Below are positions 34,586 through 44,055 of a stretch of DNA of 64,000 bases, one piece after another. The notes under the pieces were generated by a model. The model worked only from the letters and a program-made list of their open reading frames with translations, was not told the origin of the DNA and did no database searches. Location of the stretch: NCBI RefSeq assembly GCF_051903075.1, contig NZ_CP182423.1:3472001-3536000 (forward strand), written 5' to 3'. The translations under genes were made by a program, and so were the position numbers. This DNA comes from Embleya sp051903075. Lineage in GTDB: Bacteria; Actinomycetota; Actinomycetes; Streptomycetales; Streptomycetaceae. Numbering within the stretch: the stretch's first letter is position 1; the number at the start of each line of letters is the position of its first letter.

Positions 34586-35580
34586 GCGAGCCTCACTCGG
34601 GGGTCGATCACGGCGTAGAGCACGTCCACCAGGAGGTTGGCCAGCAGCACCGAGAGGGAGGTGATCAGGACGACGCCCAGGATGATCGGCAGGTCCTGGT
34701 TCCGGATGGCGTTCAGCACGGCTTGGCCGAGGCCGGGCAGGTTGAACGTCGACTCGGTGAGGATCGCGCCGCCGATGAGCGCGCCGAGGTCCATGCCCAG
34801 CATGGTCAGGATCGGCGTCATCGTGGAGCGCATCGCGTGCTTGCCGATGACGGTCCGCTCCGGCAGGCCCTTGGCGCGCGCGGTACGGATGTAGTCCTCG
34901 CCCAGGACCTCCATCATCGTGGCGCGGGTGATCCGCGCGTACATCGCCGCGTACAGGAAGGCGAGGGTGATCCACGGCAGGATCATGCCGCCGAACCAGC
35001 CGCCGGGATCCCGGCCGAACGGCACGTACTGCGCGTCGAGCCACTTGAGTCCGAACGCGAAGGTCGCCAGGGAGAGCATGCCGGTGAAGTAGATGGGCAG
35101 GGACACTCCCGCGAGGGCGGCGACCATCGCGCCGCGGTCCCACAGGCTGCCGCGCTTGAGCGCGGAGAGTACGCCCGCCGCGACACCGAAGACCAGCCAC
35201 AACACGGCGGCGCCGAGCGCGAGCCCCAGGGTCACCGGGAAGCGGTCGGTCAACACCGGCCAGACGGCCTGTTCGCTCTTGAACGAGTAGCCGAAGCACG
35301 GCGCGGAGCAGTTCACCACGTCGCCGCCGGTCGAGTAGGTGCGGCCCGCGAAGATGCCCTTGAAGAACTCCCATGCCTGGATGTGGATGGGTTCGCTCAG
35401 ACCGAGCTTCTCCCGCACGGCCTCGACGGCGGCGGGGTCGGCCTGCTTGCCCACGAAGCTCGCGGCGATGTCGACGCCCGTCCACTTGGGGACGAGGAAG
35501 AAGATGCCGAAGACCACCATGATGATGACCACCAGCATCACTGCGGCGGCGAACAGCCGCCTGATGAGGTAAGTGAGCAC
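34582..35580 (-). CDS. Peptide ABC transporter permease (DppB type)
   Basis: 332-aa permease with the characteristic N-terminal MLTYLIRRLFAAAVMLVVIIMVVFGIFFLVP helix, a large extracytoplasmic loop containing two Cys (VVNCSAPCFGY), and the EAA cytoplasmic loop YIRTARAKGLPERTVIGKHAMR. About six membrane helices. GTG start at 35580, 71 bp after the binding-protein gene. The Cys pair in the loop could form a disulfide, a feature seen in some actinobacterial DppB homologues (from memory). Confidence 0.95.
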   Translation of the reverse strand: MLTYLIRRLFAAAVMLVVIIMVVFGIFFLVPKWTGVDIAASFVGKQADPAAVEAVREKLGLSEPIHIQAWEFFKGIFAGRTYSTGGDVVNCSAPCFGYSFKSEQAVWPVLTDRFPVTLGLALGAAVLWLVFGVAAGVLSALKRGSLWDRGAMVAALAGVSLPIYFTGMLSLATFAFGLKWLDAQYVPFGRDPGGWFGGMILPWITLAFLYAAMYARITRATMMEVLGEDYIRTARAKGLPERTVIGKHAMRSTMTPILTMLGMDLGALIGGAILTESTFNLPGLGQAVLNAIRNQDLPIILGVVLITSLSVLLANLLVDVLYAVIDPRVRLA

Positions 35581-35651
35581 AACTGACGGCCCGCGGTCAC
35601 GCCGCGCCGGCCTTCACCTGCCTTTCGTGCCGTTCGACGGGTGGCCGGGGT

Positions 35652-37451
35652 TCACTGCGAAGTCGCCGACGACTTCGCGGACTTCGTCGGGTTCAGACCG
35701 AGGCTGACGAAGTCGTAGCCGTTGTAGGCGTCCGTCATGTAGACGTTGGTGAGTCGGCCGCCGCGCCAGTTCAGATACTTCTCGTAGGTGAAGGGCAGGT
35801 AGTACCCGCCCTCCATGACCCGGTGGTTGATCTGCGCGGCGATGCGGCCCTTGTTGCCCTCGTCGGGCTCCTTGGCGTAGGCGTCGAAGAGGTCGTCGAT
35901 CGCCTGGTCCTTGATCAGGGCGTAGTTGACGTTGCCGCTCTCCAGGACGTACTTGCCGTCCCACAGCGGCCGGCCGAAGCCCTGGACGGACGGGAAGTCG
36001 GCGGCCCAGCCGTCGATGACGATGCCGTAGCCCTTCTTCGCCACGTTGTCGGGGCTGCCGACGATGCCGGAGGTCTGCGAGCCGTCGTACTGGTCGATCT
36101 GCGCGTCGATGCCGATCTTCTTCAACGACGCCTGCAGGGACTGGGCCGTGGCCACCTCGACCGGCTTGTTGTTGCGGACGGCGATCGTGGTGGTGAAGCC
36201 GTCCGGCTTGCCGCAGGCCGCCAACTCCTGCTTGGCCTTGGCGACGTTGCCGTTCCTGTCGGCGCCGGCCAGGTCGAACGGGTCGTACTTGTGTCCCTCG
36301 GAACCGGGGACCGTCGGCGGCAACATGTTGGTCCCGATGTCGCCGCCGGCCACGGGGCCGCCGCGCGCGGTCTGCAGGGACAGGTGGTCGGCCCCGTGGA
36401 TGACCGCCTTGCGGCAGTGCTCGTTGTCGAACGGCTTCACGTTCTGCGGGAAGGTCGCGTAGCGGACGTAGCCGGAGAGCGGGTTGTCCAGGTTGCCCTT
36501 GTGCTGCTTGAGTGCGGTCTGGCGGCCCTGCGGCGACAGGCCGGACTGGCCGAGGTCGAGGTCGTAGTCGCCGGCGATCAGCCGCTGGTCCATGTCGTTG
36601 GCGTTGGAGAAGAACTTGACACTCACGGCGTCCGGGTAGGCCTTGCGGACCGGGTCCGAAGCCTCCTTCCACTGCGGATTGCGGACCAGTTCCAAGCCCT
36701 TGCCCGGCTCGTACGACTCGAACCGGTACGGGCCGCTGGAGAAGGGGCGCAGGCCGTACTTGGACTTGGTGTCCTTGTCCTGGCGCACCGGGGAGGCCGA
36801 CGGGATCGCGAGCATCTGCGGGAAGTCGCTGTTGGGTTGCGGCAGTCGGAAGACGATGGTCCTGTCATCGGGTGTGTCGATCGCCTTCAGGCCGAGTTTG
36901 TCGGCGGACTCGTCCCGGTAGGGGCCGTGGTACTCGCCGTCGGGGTCGAGGACGTCCTTGAGGTAGACCGGACCGCCCGACAACACGTCCTGCGCCCATT
37001 GGCGTTCGATGCCGTACTTGACGTCCTTGGAGGTGATCGGCTTGCCGTCCTCCCACGTGACCTCGTCGCGCAGGGTGAACGTGTACGTCTTGCCGTCGTC
37101 CGAGACCCTGCCCCCGTCGGTGGCGAGGTCGGGGGTCAGCGCGGCACCCGCCTTGCCGGGTTCGGTCTTGTAGGTGACCAGTTGGCGGCTGTAGAAGCGC
37201 ATGAAGTTCCAGGCGAAGCCGTAGTAACTGCGGGTGGTGTCCCACGAGTCGCCGTCCTGGGTGCCGGCGAATCTCAGGGCGCCCTTCGTCGTGGCGGCGT
37301 TCACGACCTTGGTGGTCGCGGCGTCGTAGCCGGCCGCGCCCGCCTTGTCGCCGCCACCTCCGCCGCACGCCGCCGTGGTCAGCAGTCCTGCGACCACGGC
37401 CGCGGCGGCCAGTGCCTGCTTGCGTCGCCCTGGGGCGTGTCGGGTAGTCAC
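35652..37451 (-). CDS. Peptide ABC transporter substrate-binding lipoprotein (SBP family 5)
   Basis: 599-aa extracellular binding protein. Signal peptide with lipobox TAAC followed by a Gly-rich spacer, then the family-5 pattern TWEDGKPITSKDVKYGIER and the two-lobe fold; length is normal for DppA/OppA. The GTG start at 37451 has GGAGGA about 10 bp upstream. It is placed between the DppC-type and DppB-type permease genes, an uncommon but not unique order. Ligand would be di- or oligopeptides; the regulon context favours wall-derived or D-amino-acid-containing peptides (inference). Confidence 0.93.
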   Translation of the reverse strand: MTTRHAPGRRKQALAAAAVVAGLLTTAACGGGGGDKAGAAGYDAATTKVVNAATTKGALRFAGTQDGDSWDTTRSYYGFAWNFMRFYSRQLVTYKTEPGKAGAALTPDLATDGGRVSDDGKTYTFTLRDEVTWEDGKPITSKDVKYGIERQWAQDVLSGGPVYLKDVLDPDGEYHGPYRDESADKLGLKAIDTPDDRTIVFRLPQPNSDFPQMLAIPSASPVRQDKDTKSKYGLRPFSSGPYRFESYEPGKGLELVRNPQWKEASDPVRKAYPDAVSVKFFSNANDMDQRLIAGDYDLDLGQSGLSPQGRQTALKQHKGNLDNPLSGYVRYATFPQNVKPFDNEHCRKAVIHGADHLSLQTARGGPVAGGDIGTNMLPPTVPGSEGHKYDPFDLAGADRNGNVAKAKQELAACGKPDGFTTTIAVRNNKPVEVATAQSLQASLKKIGIDAQIDQYDGSQTSGIVGSPDNVAKKGYGIVIDGWAADFPSVQGFGRPLWDGKYVLESGNVNYALIKDQAIDDLFDAYAKEPDEGNKGRIAAQINHRVMEGGYYLPFTYEKYLNWRGGRLTNVYMTDAYNGYDFVSLGLNPTKSAKSSATSQ

Positions 37452-37531
37452 GATCTCGGATCCTCCGGATTGCGTGCGGGCCCCCGGGACAAGTGCCGCG
37501 GGTCGCCTCGGGTGGCCTCGGGTAGGGCGGT

Positions 37532-38563
37532 TCAGCGCGAGCCCTTGGGGTCGAGCGCGTCGCGTACGCCGTCGCCGAAGAGGTTGAAGGCAAGAACGGT
37601 GGTGAAGATGGCCACGCCCGGAACGATCATGTACAGCGGATCCGAGTCGTAGTAGTCGATCGCGTTCGAGAGCATCTGTCCCCACGAGGCGGTGGGCGGC
37701 TTGACGCCCACACCCAGGAAGCTGAGCGCGGCCTCGGTCAGGATGTTCGTGGGGATCATCATCGTCGTGTAGACGACGATCGGGGCCACGAGATTGGGCA
37801 ACAACTCCTTGGCCAGGATGTGGAAACGCCCGGCGCCCAGCGCTCGGGCGGCCTCGACGTACTCGCGTTCGCGCATCGACAGCGTCTGGCCGCGCACCAC
37901 GCGCCCGATGTAGGGCCATCCGAAGAAACCGATGACCAGGATCATCACGAAGACGCGGACGCTCGAGCCGGTCATGCCCAACATGTCGTTCGGCATGACC
38001 GAGACCAGCGCGATGATGAACAGCAGTTGTGGGAAGGCGAGCAGACCGTCCATGACGCGGCTGATGGCGGCGTCCACCCAACCGCCGAAGAAACCGGCCA
38101 CAATCCCCAGGACCGTGCCCAGGACGACCGCCACCAGGGCGGACAGGAAGCCGACGAGCAGCGAGATTCGGGCGCCGTGGAGGATGCGGGCGAGGATGTC
38201 CCGGCCGTTGACCGGCTCCACGCCCAGCAGGTGTTCGCCGCTGATGCCGCCGAGGGATCCCTTGGGGGTGCCGAACAGCGGGTCGATCGTGTCCTCGTGG
38301 AAGACGTCCGGATCCTGTCCGATCAGGTTCGAGATCACCGGCGCGAACACCGCGATCACGACGAGCGCGAGGATGACGGCGCCGCCCGCCAGGGCCAACC
38401 TGTCCCGCCTGAGCCGATCCCAGGCGATCCGCGCCGGCGAACGGCCCTGTACGGGCCCGGTGTTGCCCCCGACCGCCGCCGCTTCGTCGACCGCTCCGGG
38501 GGCCGCTGCCGCGACCGGGCTCGGGGCCGCCTTCGCGGTCGGCTCGTGCAATGGTGCCGTCAT
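37532..38563 (-). CDS. Peptide ABC transporter permease (DppC type), first gene of the operon
   Basis: 343-aa permease. An Ala-rich cytoplasmic N-terminus of about 45 residues precedes the helix LALAGGAVILALVVIAVFAPVI, the extracytoplasmic HLLGVEPVNGRDILARILHGARISLLVG motif typical of DppC, and the EAA loop YVEAARALGAGRFHILAKELLPN. The ATG at 38563 follows GAGAGGGG by about 10 bp. The operon runs DppC, DppA, DppB, DppD, DppF, then the LAL regulator. Its promoter must lie in the 38564-38720 side of the divergent region that contains repeat B. Confidence 0.93.
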   Translation of the reverse strand: MTAPLHEPTAKAAPSPVAAAAPGAVDEAAAVGGNTGPVQGRSPARIAWDRLRRDRLALAGGAVILALVVIAVFAPVISNLIGQDPDVFHEDTIDPLFGTPKGSLGGISGEHLLGVEPVNGRDILARILHGARISLLVGFLSALVAVVLGTVLGIVAGFFGGWVDAAISRVMDGLLAFPQLLFIIALVSVMPNDMLGMTGSSVRVFVMILVIGFFGWPYIGRVVRGQTLSMREREYVEAARALGAGRFHILAKELLPNLVAPIVVYTTMMIPTNILTEAALSFLGVGVKPPTASWGQMLSNAIDYYDSDPLYMIVPGVAIFTTVLAFNLFGDGVRDALDPKGSR

Positions 38564-39262
38564 CTGACAGGGACCCCTCTCGACCGGCGCCGGCCGGACC
38601 GTAATGGATGCGCACCGGGCGCGGGACGACCACACCGCGCCGCGGAGCTCGGCCATCGGGACCGGAGCGCGGATTCGCCACCGCTCACACCGGCACTTCC
38701 CACGAGGCGGGACCGGCCCGCCGTGCGTTTGCCGGATTGTGCCTGCCGAAAGCGTGGCCCCTGGATCCGCCGGAGGCATGTGATGCCCGTCCAGAGATTC
38801 CTCGAATGCTTTGTATGTCCGGCCAAAGAGGCGCGCCGGCGCGATACCGGGGCCCGGATCCCGGAAAACTCCCGGAATTCCTGGATACGCGCGCGCCCGA
38901 ACCGCGCGCGGGCACGGGAATACCAAATTCCCGGCATGCAGGAATTCCGCTGCGGGGCGGACCCGCCCCGGTTGTACCGGCGTACAAAACGGCGGGCGTA
39001 TCCCGGTAGCCGGCAACAAAGGCGCCGGAACCCCGCCGGTTTTAACCTGCGGAAGTGACGTGAACGCGTTCGGCCACGGCCCACCGCGGCGGACGGCTTC
39101 CGTGCGGCCCGATACGGCAACCACCCCGCCGGGGTGGGGAGTTCCGTGCCCGGTGGCCGCATGCGCGACCGGCCGTGCCGCGCACACCGATCACCCACAT
39201 GCCCTCACCGCCACCGTGCCGGCCCCTGCCCGGCCGCCGGCCCACCCACTCGGAGCACTGCG
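38564..39262. other. 700-bp divergent control region between transporter and GNAT genes
   Basis: The longest gene-free stretch of the window. It contains repeat B (38721-38831). Downstream of it lie several GGAATTCC and CCGGAATT-type short palindromes (38870-38960) and an AT-richer patch around 38980-39055. After repeat B there are short matches to the start of the PucR coding region (TACCGGGG, CTGGA-TA), so this side may be a decayed duplicate of a regulator's 5' end. The open frame 38783-39058 is Arg-rich and lacks a ribosome-binding site; I do not call it a gene. Confidence 0.5.
38721..38831 (+). repeat. 111-bp dispersed element, copy B (peptide transporter/GNAT promoter region)
   Basis: Ungapped match to the reverse complement of 25990-26100 (15 differences in 111). 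It is 158 bp upstream of the DppC-type start and 432 bp upstream of the GNAT start. The same flank that faces the S12 gene in copy A faces the transporter operon here. This is the pattern expected of a shared regulator-binding region for the PucR protein. Confidence 0.85.
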
Positions 39263-40036
39263 ATGAACGGATCCACAATCCGAGAACTGCGCATGATGGA
39301 GGACCTCGATGCCGTCAGCCTCCTCTATGCCGGCATCTGGGGGTCCCGACCCGGCAACTCACCCATCTCCGCCGAGGTCCTGCGGGCACTCGCGTACACC
39401 GGGAACTACGTGGCGGGAGCGTACGAGGACGGCCGCCTGGTGGGAGCGTCGGTCGCCTTCTTCGGCGAACCCGTCGGCACCAGCCTGCACTCGCACATCA
39501 CCGGCTCCGTCGTGGGGCGCGGCGTGGGCCTCGCCCTCAAGATGCACCAGCGGCAGTGGGCGCTCGCCCATCGACTACGCCGCATCACCTGGACCTACGA
39601 CCCCCTCATCCGCCGCAACGCCCACTTCAATCTGACCAAACTCGGCGCACTGCCGCAGGACTACGTGCCGTCCTTCTACGGCGCGATGCACGACACCATC
39701 AACGGCGGCGACGAGTCCGACCGGGTCCTGGTCGCCTGGGACCTCACCGCGCCCACCCCACCCGAGGCGGTCGAACCGCCGCTCGGCGCCGCCCACGGCG
39801 TCCGCAATCACCGGGGCCGCCCGGAGACCGCCTCGACCGACGCCGAGACCGTACTCGTCGACCTCCCCGACGACATCGAGGCGCTGCGCCTCACCGACCC
39901 CGACACCGCCCGGGCCTGGCGGCTGGCCGTACGGGCCACCCTGGGCGGTCTGCTCGCCGAAGGCGCCCGCGTCGTCGGCTTCCACGAACGCCGCCGCTAC
40001 GTGGTGCAACGCACCGCCGCCACCACCCGTGTCTGA
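39263..40036 (+). CDS. GNAT-family acyltransferase (COG3375 type), probable amino-acid N-acyltransferase
   Basis: 257-aa predicted GNAT enzyme. Start MNGSTIRELRMMEDLDAVSLL, with GNYVAGAYEDGRLVGASVAFFGEP as the core beta-sheet, a VGRGVGLALKMHQRQWAL acyl-CoA-binding loop and LRRITWTYDPLIRRNAHFNLTKLGA. This COG3375 type often lies beside N-acylamino-acid racemases. In Geobacillus a homologous pair N-succinylates D-amino acids and racemises them, a route from D- to L-amino acids. The enolase gene follows after 24 bp, so the same pairing is likely here. Confidence 0.82.
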   Translation: MNGSTIRELRMMEDLDAVSLLYAGIWGSRPGNSPISAEVLRALAYTGNYVAGAYEDGRLVGASVAFFGEPVGTSLHSHITGSVVGRGVGLALKMHQRQWALAHRLRRITWTYDPLIRRNAHFNLTKLGALPQDYVPSFYGAMHDTINGGDESDRVLVAWDLTAPTPPEAVEPPLGAAHGVRNHRGRPETASTDAETVLVDLPDDIEALRLTDPDTARAWRLAVRATLGGLLAEGARVVGFHERRRYVVQRTAATTRV

Positions 40037-40060
40037 TCCCCGGTACAGGAGCCACCAGTC

Positions 40061-41170
40061 ATGAAGACGAAGATCACCGGCATCGAACTGCGTCGGATCG
40101 CGATGCCGCTCGTCACCCCGTTCCGCACCTCCTTCGGCGTGGAGACCACCCGCGACGTGCTGCTGGTCCGCGTCGTCACCGCCGACCACGAGGGGTGGGG
40201 CGAGTGCGGGGCCATGTCCGAGCCGCGCTATTCCTCCGAGTACGTGGACAGCGTCCAACACGTGCTGCGCCGGTTCCTGATCCCCGCCCTACCGAAGGAC
40301 GGCCTGGACGTGCACGACCCGGGCCGGGTCATGGCGCCCTTCACCGGCCACCGCATGGCGAAGTCCGCGCTGGAGACGGCGGTGTTGGACGCGCATCTGC
40401 GCGCCGCCGACGAGTCCTTCGGCTCCTACCTGGGCGCCGAGCGGGACCGGGTCCCCTGCGGTGTCTCGGTCGGGATCATGGACTCCGTGCCCGAACTCCT
40501 CGACGCCGTGGAGCGGTACATCGCCGAGGGTTACGTGCGGATCAAGCTGAAGATCGAGCCCGGGTGGGACCTCGCTCCGGTACGCGCGGTGCGCGAGCGC
40601 TTCGGCGACGATCTCCCGCTACAGGTCGACGCCAACGCGGCCTATACCCTCTCGGACGCGCAACACCTCGCCGGGCTGGACGACTTCGGCCTCCAGTTGA
40701 TCGAACAGCCCCTGGCCAACGACGACCTGATCCGGCACGCCGCACTGGCCAAGCGGCTGCGCACCCCGATCTGCCTGGACGAATCCATCACGTCCGCGGC
40801 CGACGCGGCGGCGGCCATCTCCCTCGGCGCCTGCTCCGTCGTCAACATCAAGCCGGGGCGCGTCGGCGGCTATCTCGAAGCCCGCCGCATCCACGACCTC
40901 GCCCGGGCCCACGGCGTCGCCGTCTGGTGCGGCGGGATGCTGGAGACCGGCCTCGGCCGCGCCGCCAACGTGGCCCTGGCCGCACTGCCCGGCTTCACCC
41001 TCCCGGGCGACACCTCCGCGTCCGCCCGATACTTCGCCACCGACATCACAAAGCCATTCGTACTCTCCGACGGCCACCTCGACGTCCCCACCGCCCCCGG
41101 CCTCGGCGTCGAGCCCCTGCCGGACGTCCTCGACGCGGTCACCACCTCGACCGAGTGGATCAAGATGTAG
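40061..41170 (+). CDS. N-acylamino-acid racemase / o-succinylbenzoate synthase family enolase
   Basis: 369-aa enolase-superfamily enzyme. Catalytic residues fit the OSBS/NSAR subgroup: Lys162-x-Lys164 in IKLKIE, metal ligands Asp190 (VDANAAY), Glu215 (IEQPL) and Asp240 (LDESI), and the second base Lys264 in NIKPGRVGG. Members either make o-succinylbenzoate for menaquinone or racemise N-succinylamino acids. No men genes are adjacent while an acyltransferase, peptide importer and DD-peptidase are, so the racemase role is favoured. The N-succinyl-L-amino-acid desuccinylase of the full pathway is not in this window. Confidence 0.88.
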   Translation: MKTKITGIELRRIAMPLVTPFRTSFGVETTRDVLLVRVVTADHEGWGECGAMSEPRYSSEYVDSVQHVLRRFLIPALPKDGLDVHDPGRVMAPFTGHRMAKSALETAVLDAHLRAADESFGSYLGAERDRVPCGVSVGIMDSVPELLDAVERYIAEGYVRIKLKIEPGWDLAPVRAVRERFGDDLPLQVDANAAYTLSDAQHLAGLDDFGLQLIEQPLANDDLIRHAALAKRLRTPICLDESITSAADAAAAISLGACSVVNIKPGRVGGYLEARRIHDLARAHGVAVWCGGMLETGLGRAANVALAALPGFTLPGDTSASARYFATDITKPFVLSDGHLDVPTAPGLGVEPLPDVLDAVTTSTEWIKM

Positions 41171-41323
41171 GCGCCTCGGGGCGTGCCGGGGGCCGTGGTG
41201 AAGAACACCGGGCGTTGACCGATCGCCCCGGGCCGTCGTGCGGCTGATGATGGGCAAGGGCGCTCGTGCCGGGTCTGTGCGGACGGCGGTACCGAACCTG
41301 TCCCCGAAGCAAGGGAGAACGAC

Positions 41324-42046
41324 ATGACCAAGGTCCTCTTCGTGGTGTCCGCGGCGGACCGTTGGACGCTGCGCAACGGAGTGGTACACCCCTCGGGCTT
41401 CTGGGGCGAGGAACTGGCGATGCCGCACAAGATCTTCACCGAGGCCGGGTGGGAGAGCACGATCGCCACCCCGGGCGGGAAGGCGCCGACGCTGGACCGG
41501 CTCAGCATGTCGTGGACCGCGGGCCGGCCGGCCAGGCTGCGCGAGGTCGGCCGCCACCTGGACACGATCAAGGCCGAGCTGGACCACCCCCGGGCGCTGG
41601 ACGGTGTCGACCCGGACGCCTTCGACGTGGTGTTCTACCCCGGTGGCCACGGGCCGATGGAAGACCTCGCGGTCGACCCGGTCTCCGGGGCGCTGCTCAC
41701 CCGCGTCCTGGCCTCCGGCAAGCCCCTCGCGCTGCTGTGCCACGGCCCCGCCGCGGCATTCGCGGCGACCGACGCGGACGGATCATGGCCGTTCACCGGA
41801 TACCGGATGACCGCCCTGTCCAACGTCGAGGAGAAGTTCAACAGCTTCGGGCGCAAGGCCCAATGGCTGCTGGAGGACCGCCTGCGCGACAGCGGCGCCC
41901 ACTACACCAAGTCCCGGATCCCGCTGCGCCCCTTCGTCATCGTCGACCGCAACCTCTACACCGGCCGGAATCCGGCCTCGTCCGAACCACTCGCCAAGCA
42001 ACTCGTGGCCGACGTCGGGCGAGACCGGGCCCGGTCTGCCCGATAG
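41324..42046 (+). CDS. DJ-1/PfpI-superfamily protein (type 1 glutamine-amidotransferase-like, Hsp31-like)
   Basis: 240-aa alpha/beta protein. The nucleophile elbow is LALLCHGPAAAF with its Cys, preceded by FDVVFYPGGHGPMEDLAVD with the conserved Glu/Gly segment. N-terminal VLFVVSAADRWTLRNGVVHPSGFWGEELAMP matches the Hsp31/YajL-like branch used in glyoxal or aldehyde detoxification. Ribosome-binding site AAGGGAGA. Free-standing, 153 bp after the enolase gene. Confidence 0.9.
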   Translation: MTKVLFVVSAADRWTLRNGVVHPSGFWGEELAMPHKIFTEAGWESTIATPGGKAPTLDRLSMSWTAGRPARLREVGRHLDTIKAELDHPRALDGVDPDAFDVVFYPGGHGPMEDLAVDPVSGALLTRVLASGKPLALLCHGPAAAFAATDADGSWPFTGYRMTALSNVEEKFNSFGRKAQWLLEDRLRDSGAHYTKSRIPLRPFVIVDRNLYTGRNPASSEPLAKQLVADVGRDRARSAR

Positions 42047-42066
42047 GGCGACGGGGCCCGGTCTCG
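42020..42066. terminator. Hairpin overlapping the DJ-1 gene end
   Basis: CGAGACCGGGCCC (42020-42032) pairs perfectly with 42054-42066 across a 21-base loop that contains the TAG stop. It ends 28 bp before the stop of the convergent esterase gene. Probable terminator for the plus-strand gene. Confidence 0.5.
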
Positions 42067-42094
42067 TCGTGTGGTGGGGTGGCGCCGCGACGGG

Positions 42095-43069
42095 TCAATT
42101 GCCGTGCAGGGCCGTGTGCAGGGCGTTGACCGCGAGTGTGCGGGCGACGTTCGCGGCGCGGGTGTCGCGCAGGCTGTCCAGCAGGAGGAAGTCGTGGACC
42201 ATGCCCGCCACCCGGACGCAGGTGACGTCGACGCCGGCCTCGCGCAGCCTGTTGGCGTATTGCTCGCCCTCGTCGCGCAGCACGTCGGCCTCGTCGGTGA
42301 CGACCAGGGTGGTCGGGAGGCCCTTGAGCTCGTCGAGGCTCGCCCGCAGGGGAGAGGCGTGGTGTTCGGCGCGTTGGGCGGGGTCGGTGGTGTAGGCGTC
42401 CCAGAACCACTTCATGCCGTCGCGGGTGAGGTAGTAGCCCTCCGCGAACTGCAGGTACGAGGGGGTGTCGAAGTCGGCGTCGGTCACCGGGTAGAGCAGG
42501 ACCTGGGCCTTGAGGTCGACGCCGCCGCGCTCCTTGTTCATCAGCGCGAACACCGTCGACATGCAGCCGCCGACCGAATCGCCGGTGACCGCGATCCGTG
42601 AGGTGTCCAGGCCATGGTCGGCGCCGTGCTCCAGCACCCACTGCCCCACGGCGTAGTTCTGCTCGACCTGGGTGGGGTACTTCGCCTCGGGCGCGCGGTC
42701 GTACACGGGGAAGACGCCCGCGGCGCCCGCGCCGACGGCGAGTTCACGGAAGAGGCGGTCGTGGGTCCGGTCGTCGCCGAAGACCCAGCCGGCGCCATGG
42801 ATGTAGAAGACCACCGGCAGCGGGCCGACGGCCTCCTTGGGCCGGATGATGCGGGTGCGGACGCTGCCCCACTCGCCGGCGTCCACGTCGACCCACTCCT
42901 CGTCGACGTCCGGGCGGGGCACCGTCGGGTCGCTCTGCAGCCCCAGCAGGATCTCGCGGCCCTTCTCGGGCGGCACTTCGTAGATTCGCGGATGCGGGGC
43001 GGTGGCGTCGCACAACTCCTGCGCGGCGGGTTCGAGGTAAGGCTTGATCGGCGGGAGAAGCGCGGTCAT
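42095..43069 (-). CDS. Alpha/beta hydrolase of the HSL (bacterial hormone-sensitive lipase) family
   Basis: 324-aa esterase. Oxyanion segment VVFYIHGAGWVFGD (HGAG in place of the usual HGGG), nucleophile elbow TGDSVGGCM, acid in VTDEADVLRDEGEQY and His in AGMVHDFLLL. The start was set at the ATG at 43069 (MTALLPPIKPYLEPAAQELCD) with GGAG 6 bp upstream. Cytoplasmic; short-chain acyl esters or a drug ester are likely substrates. Confidence 0.92.
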   Translation of the reverse strand: MTALLPPIKPYLEPAAQELCDATAPHPRIYEVPPEKGREILLGLQSDPTVPRPDVDEEWVDVDAGEWGSVRTRIIRPKEAVGPLPVVFYIHGAGWVFGDDRTHDRLFRELAVGAGAAGVFPVYDRAPEAKYPTQVEQNYAVGQWVLEHGADHGLDTSRIAVTGDSVGGCMSTVFALMNKERGGVDLKAQVLLYPVTDADFDTPSYLQFAEGYYLTRDGMKWFWDAYTTDPAQRAEHHASPLRASLDELKGLPTTLVVTDEADVLRDEGEQYANRLREAGVDVTCVRVAGMVHDFLLLDSLRDTRAANVARTLAVNALHTALHGN

Positions 43070-43213
43070 GTCGACTCCGATCACGAGCTGCGTGGCCTGG
43101 AATGTGCGTCCCGCGCCGACGGCCGACCCGCTCGGGTGCGGACGGCCGCTCACGGGACGAGCCCCCCGGCCCATCCTGGTACATATCGGCCGGGTTCGCC
43201 TTCGAGGCAGTCG

Positions 43214-43879
43214 CTACGGTTGCCGGCTCGGGGTGAAGCAGCGGCGGGGGTGGGTCGTGGGGTGGGTGTGCTCGGCGAAGGTGGTGAGCAGGTGTTGGGG
43301 GCGCAGTCCGTTCGAGGTCATGTCCTGGCGGAATCCGTCCATGAGCACCACCGTGTGGTGGGCCAAGGCCCGGGCCACCCCCGGTGGGTTCGCGATCGCC
43401 TGCGCGAATGCGCGCCTGGCCTGTTCGTCCTCGCTGAGCGCGGCCAGGACGCCGATCCGCACCCGTTGGGTGAGGGCGTTCCACATGTGCTCGTCGTCCG
43501 AGGTCGGCGTTCGGCGCCACGCGCCGTGGTAGTCGAGCCCGCGAGCACCCTCGATCGCCGACATACCGGTACGGACCTCGCACGCGACGCACCACAGCGC
43601 GATGATCCAGCTCAGCCCGGTGAGGACCGGCAGGGGTTCGGCCTCCACGAGATCGATCAGTTCGCGATGCGCGTCCGGCGAGGCCGCCAGGTTGGTCGCG
43701 GCCGAGGCCAACCGGTCCAGCCGCACCAGGTCGTCCATGACCAGTACGTCCTCGTCCGGTCTGACCACGACGGCCGAGCGCCCGGACTCCGGGTCGACGA
43801 TCTCCAGCGAATCGGCGTGCGCCGTACGGACCCAGCGCAGGTCGCCCGAGTCACGCGACTCCGGCCGGCTGTTCGGCAT
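43214..43879 (-). CDS. Hypothetical helical protein
   Basis: 221 aa, not recognised. An N-terminal beta segment (LEIVDPESGRSAVVVRPDEDVLVMDDLVRLDRL) is followed by long helices with a hydrophobic stretch LPVLTGLSWIIALWCVACEVRTG. The C-terminus is His/Thr/Pro-rich (FAEHTHPTTHPRRCF). GGAGGG just upstream of the ATG at 43879 supports the start. It stands alone between the MFS and esterase genes on the same strand. Confidence 0.65.
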   Translation of the reverse strand: MPNSRPESRDSGDLRWVRTAHADSLEIVDPESGRSAVVVRPDEDVLVMDDLVRLDRLASAATNLAASPDAHRELIDLVEAEPLPVLTGLSWIIALWCVACEVRTGMSAIEGARGLDYHGAWRRTPTSDDEHMWNALTQRVRIGVLAALSEDEQARRAFAQAIANPPGVARALAHHTVVLMDGFRQDMTSNGLRPQHLLTTFAEHTHPTTHPRRCFTPSRQP

Positions 43880-44055
43880 TTCCCTCCTCGGGGCGCTGCG
43901 GGCGAACGGATCGGGACCACCCGAACGTACCGTGCCGCCCCGCCCGTTCATGGTCGGTACCGCCCCGAGCGGCGCGCGGGGCGATCGTCCCGCGCGCCGC
44001 TCCGCGGGCGCCCGACAACGCCTGCCGCAGCCGGTGCGGGCCCCGCGTTTCGGGT

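Noticed and set aside
38783..39058. Small gene downstream of repeat B (about 90 codons)
   Set aside because: No ribosome-binding site, Arg-rich, and the similarity to copy A shows no third-position bias in its differences, so it looks like non-coding repeat.
40061..41170. Calling the enolase MenC for menaquinone synthesis
   Set aside because: The residues do not separate OSBS from NSAR, and the neighbours favour amino-acid chemistry.
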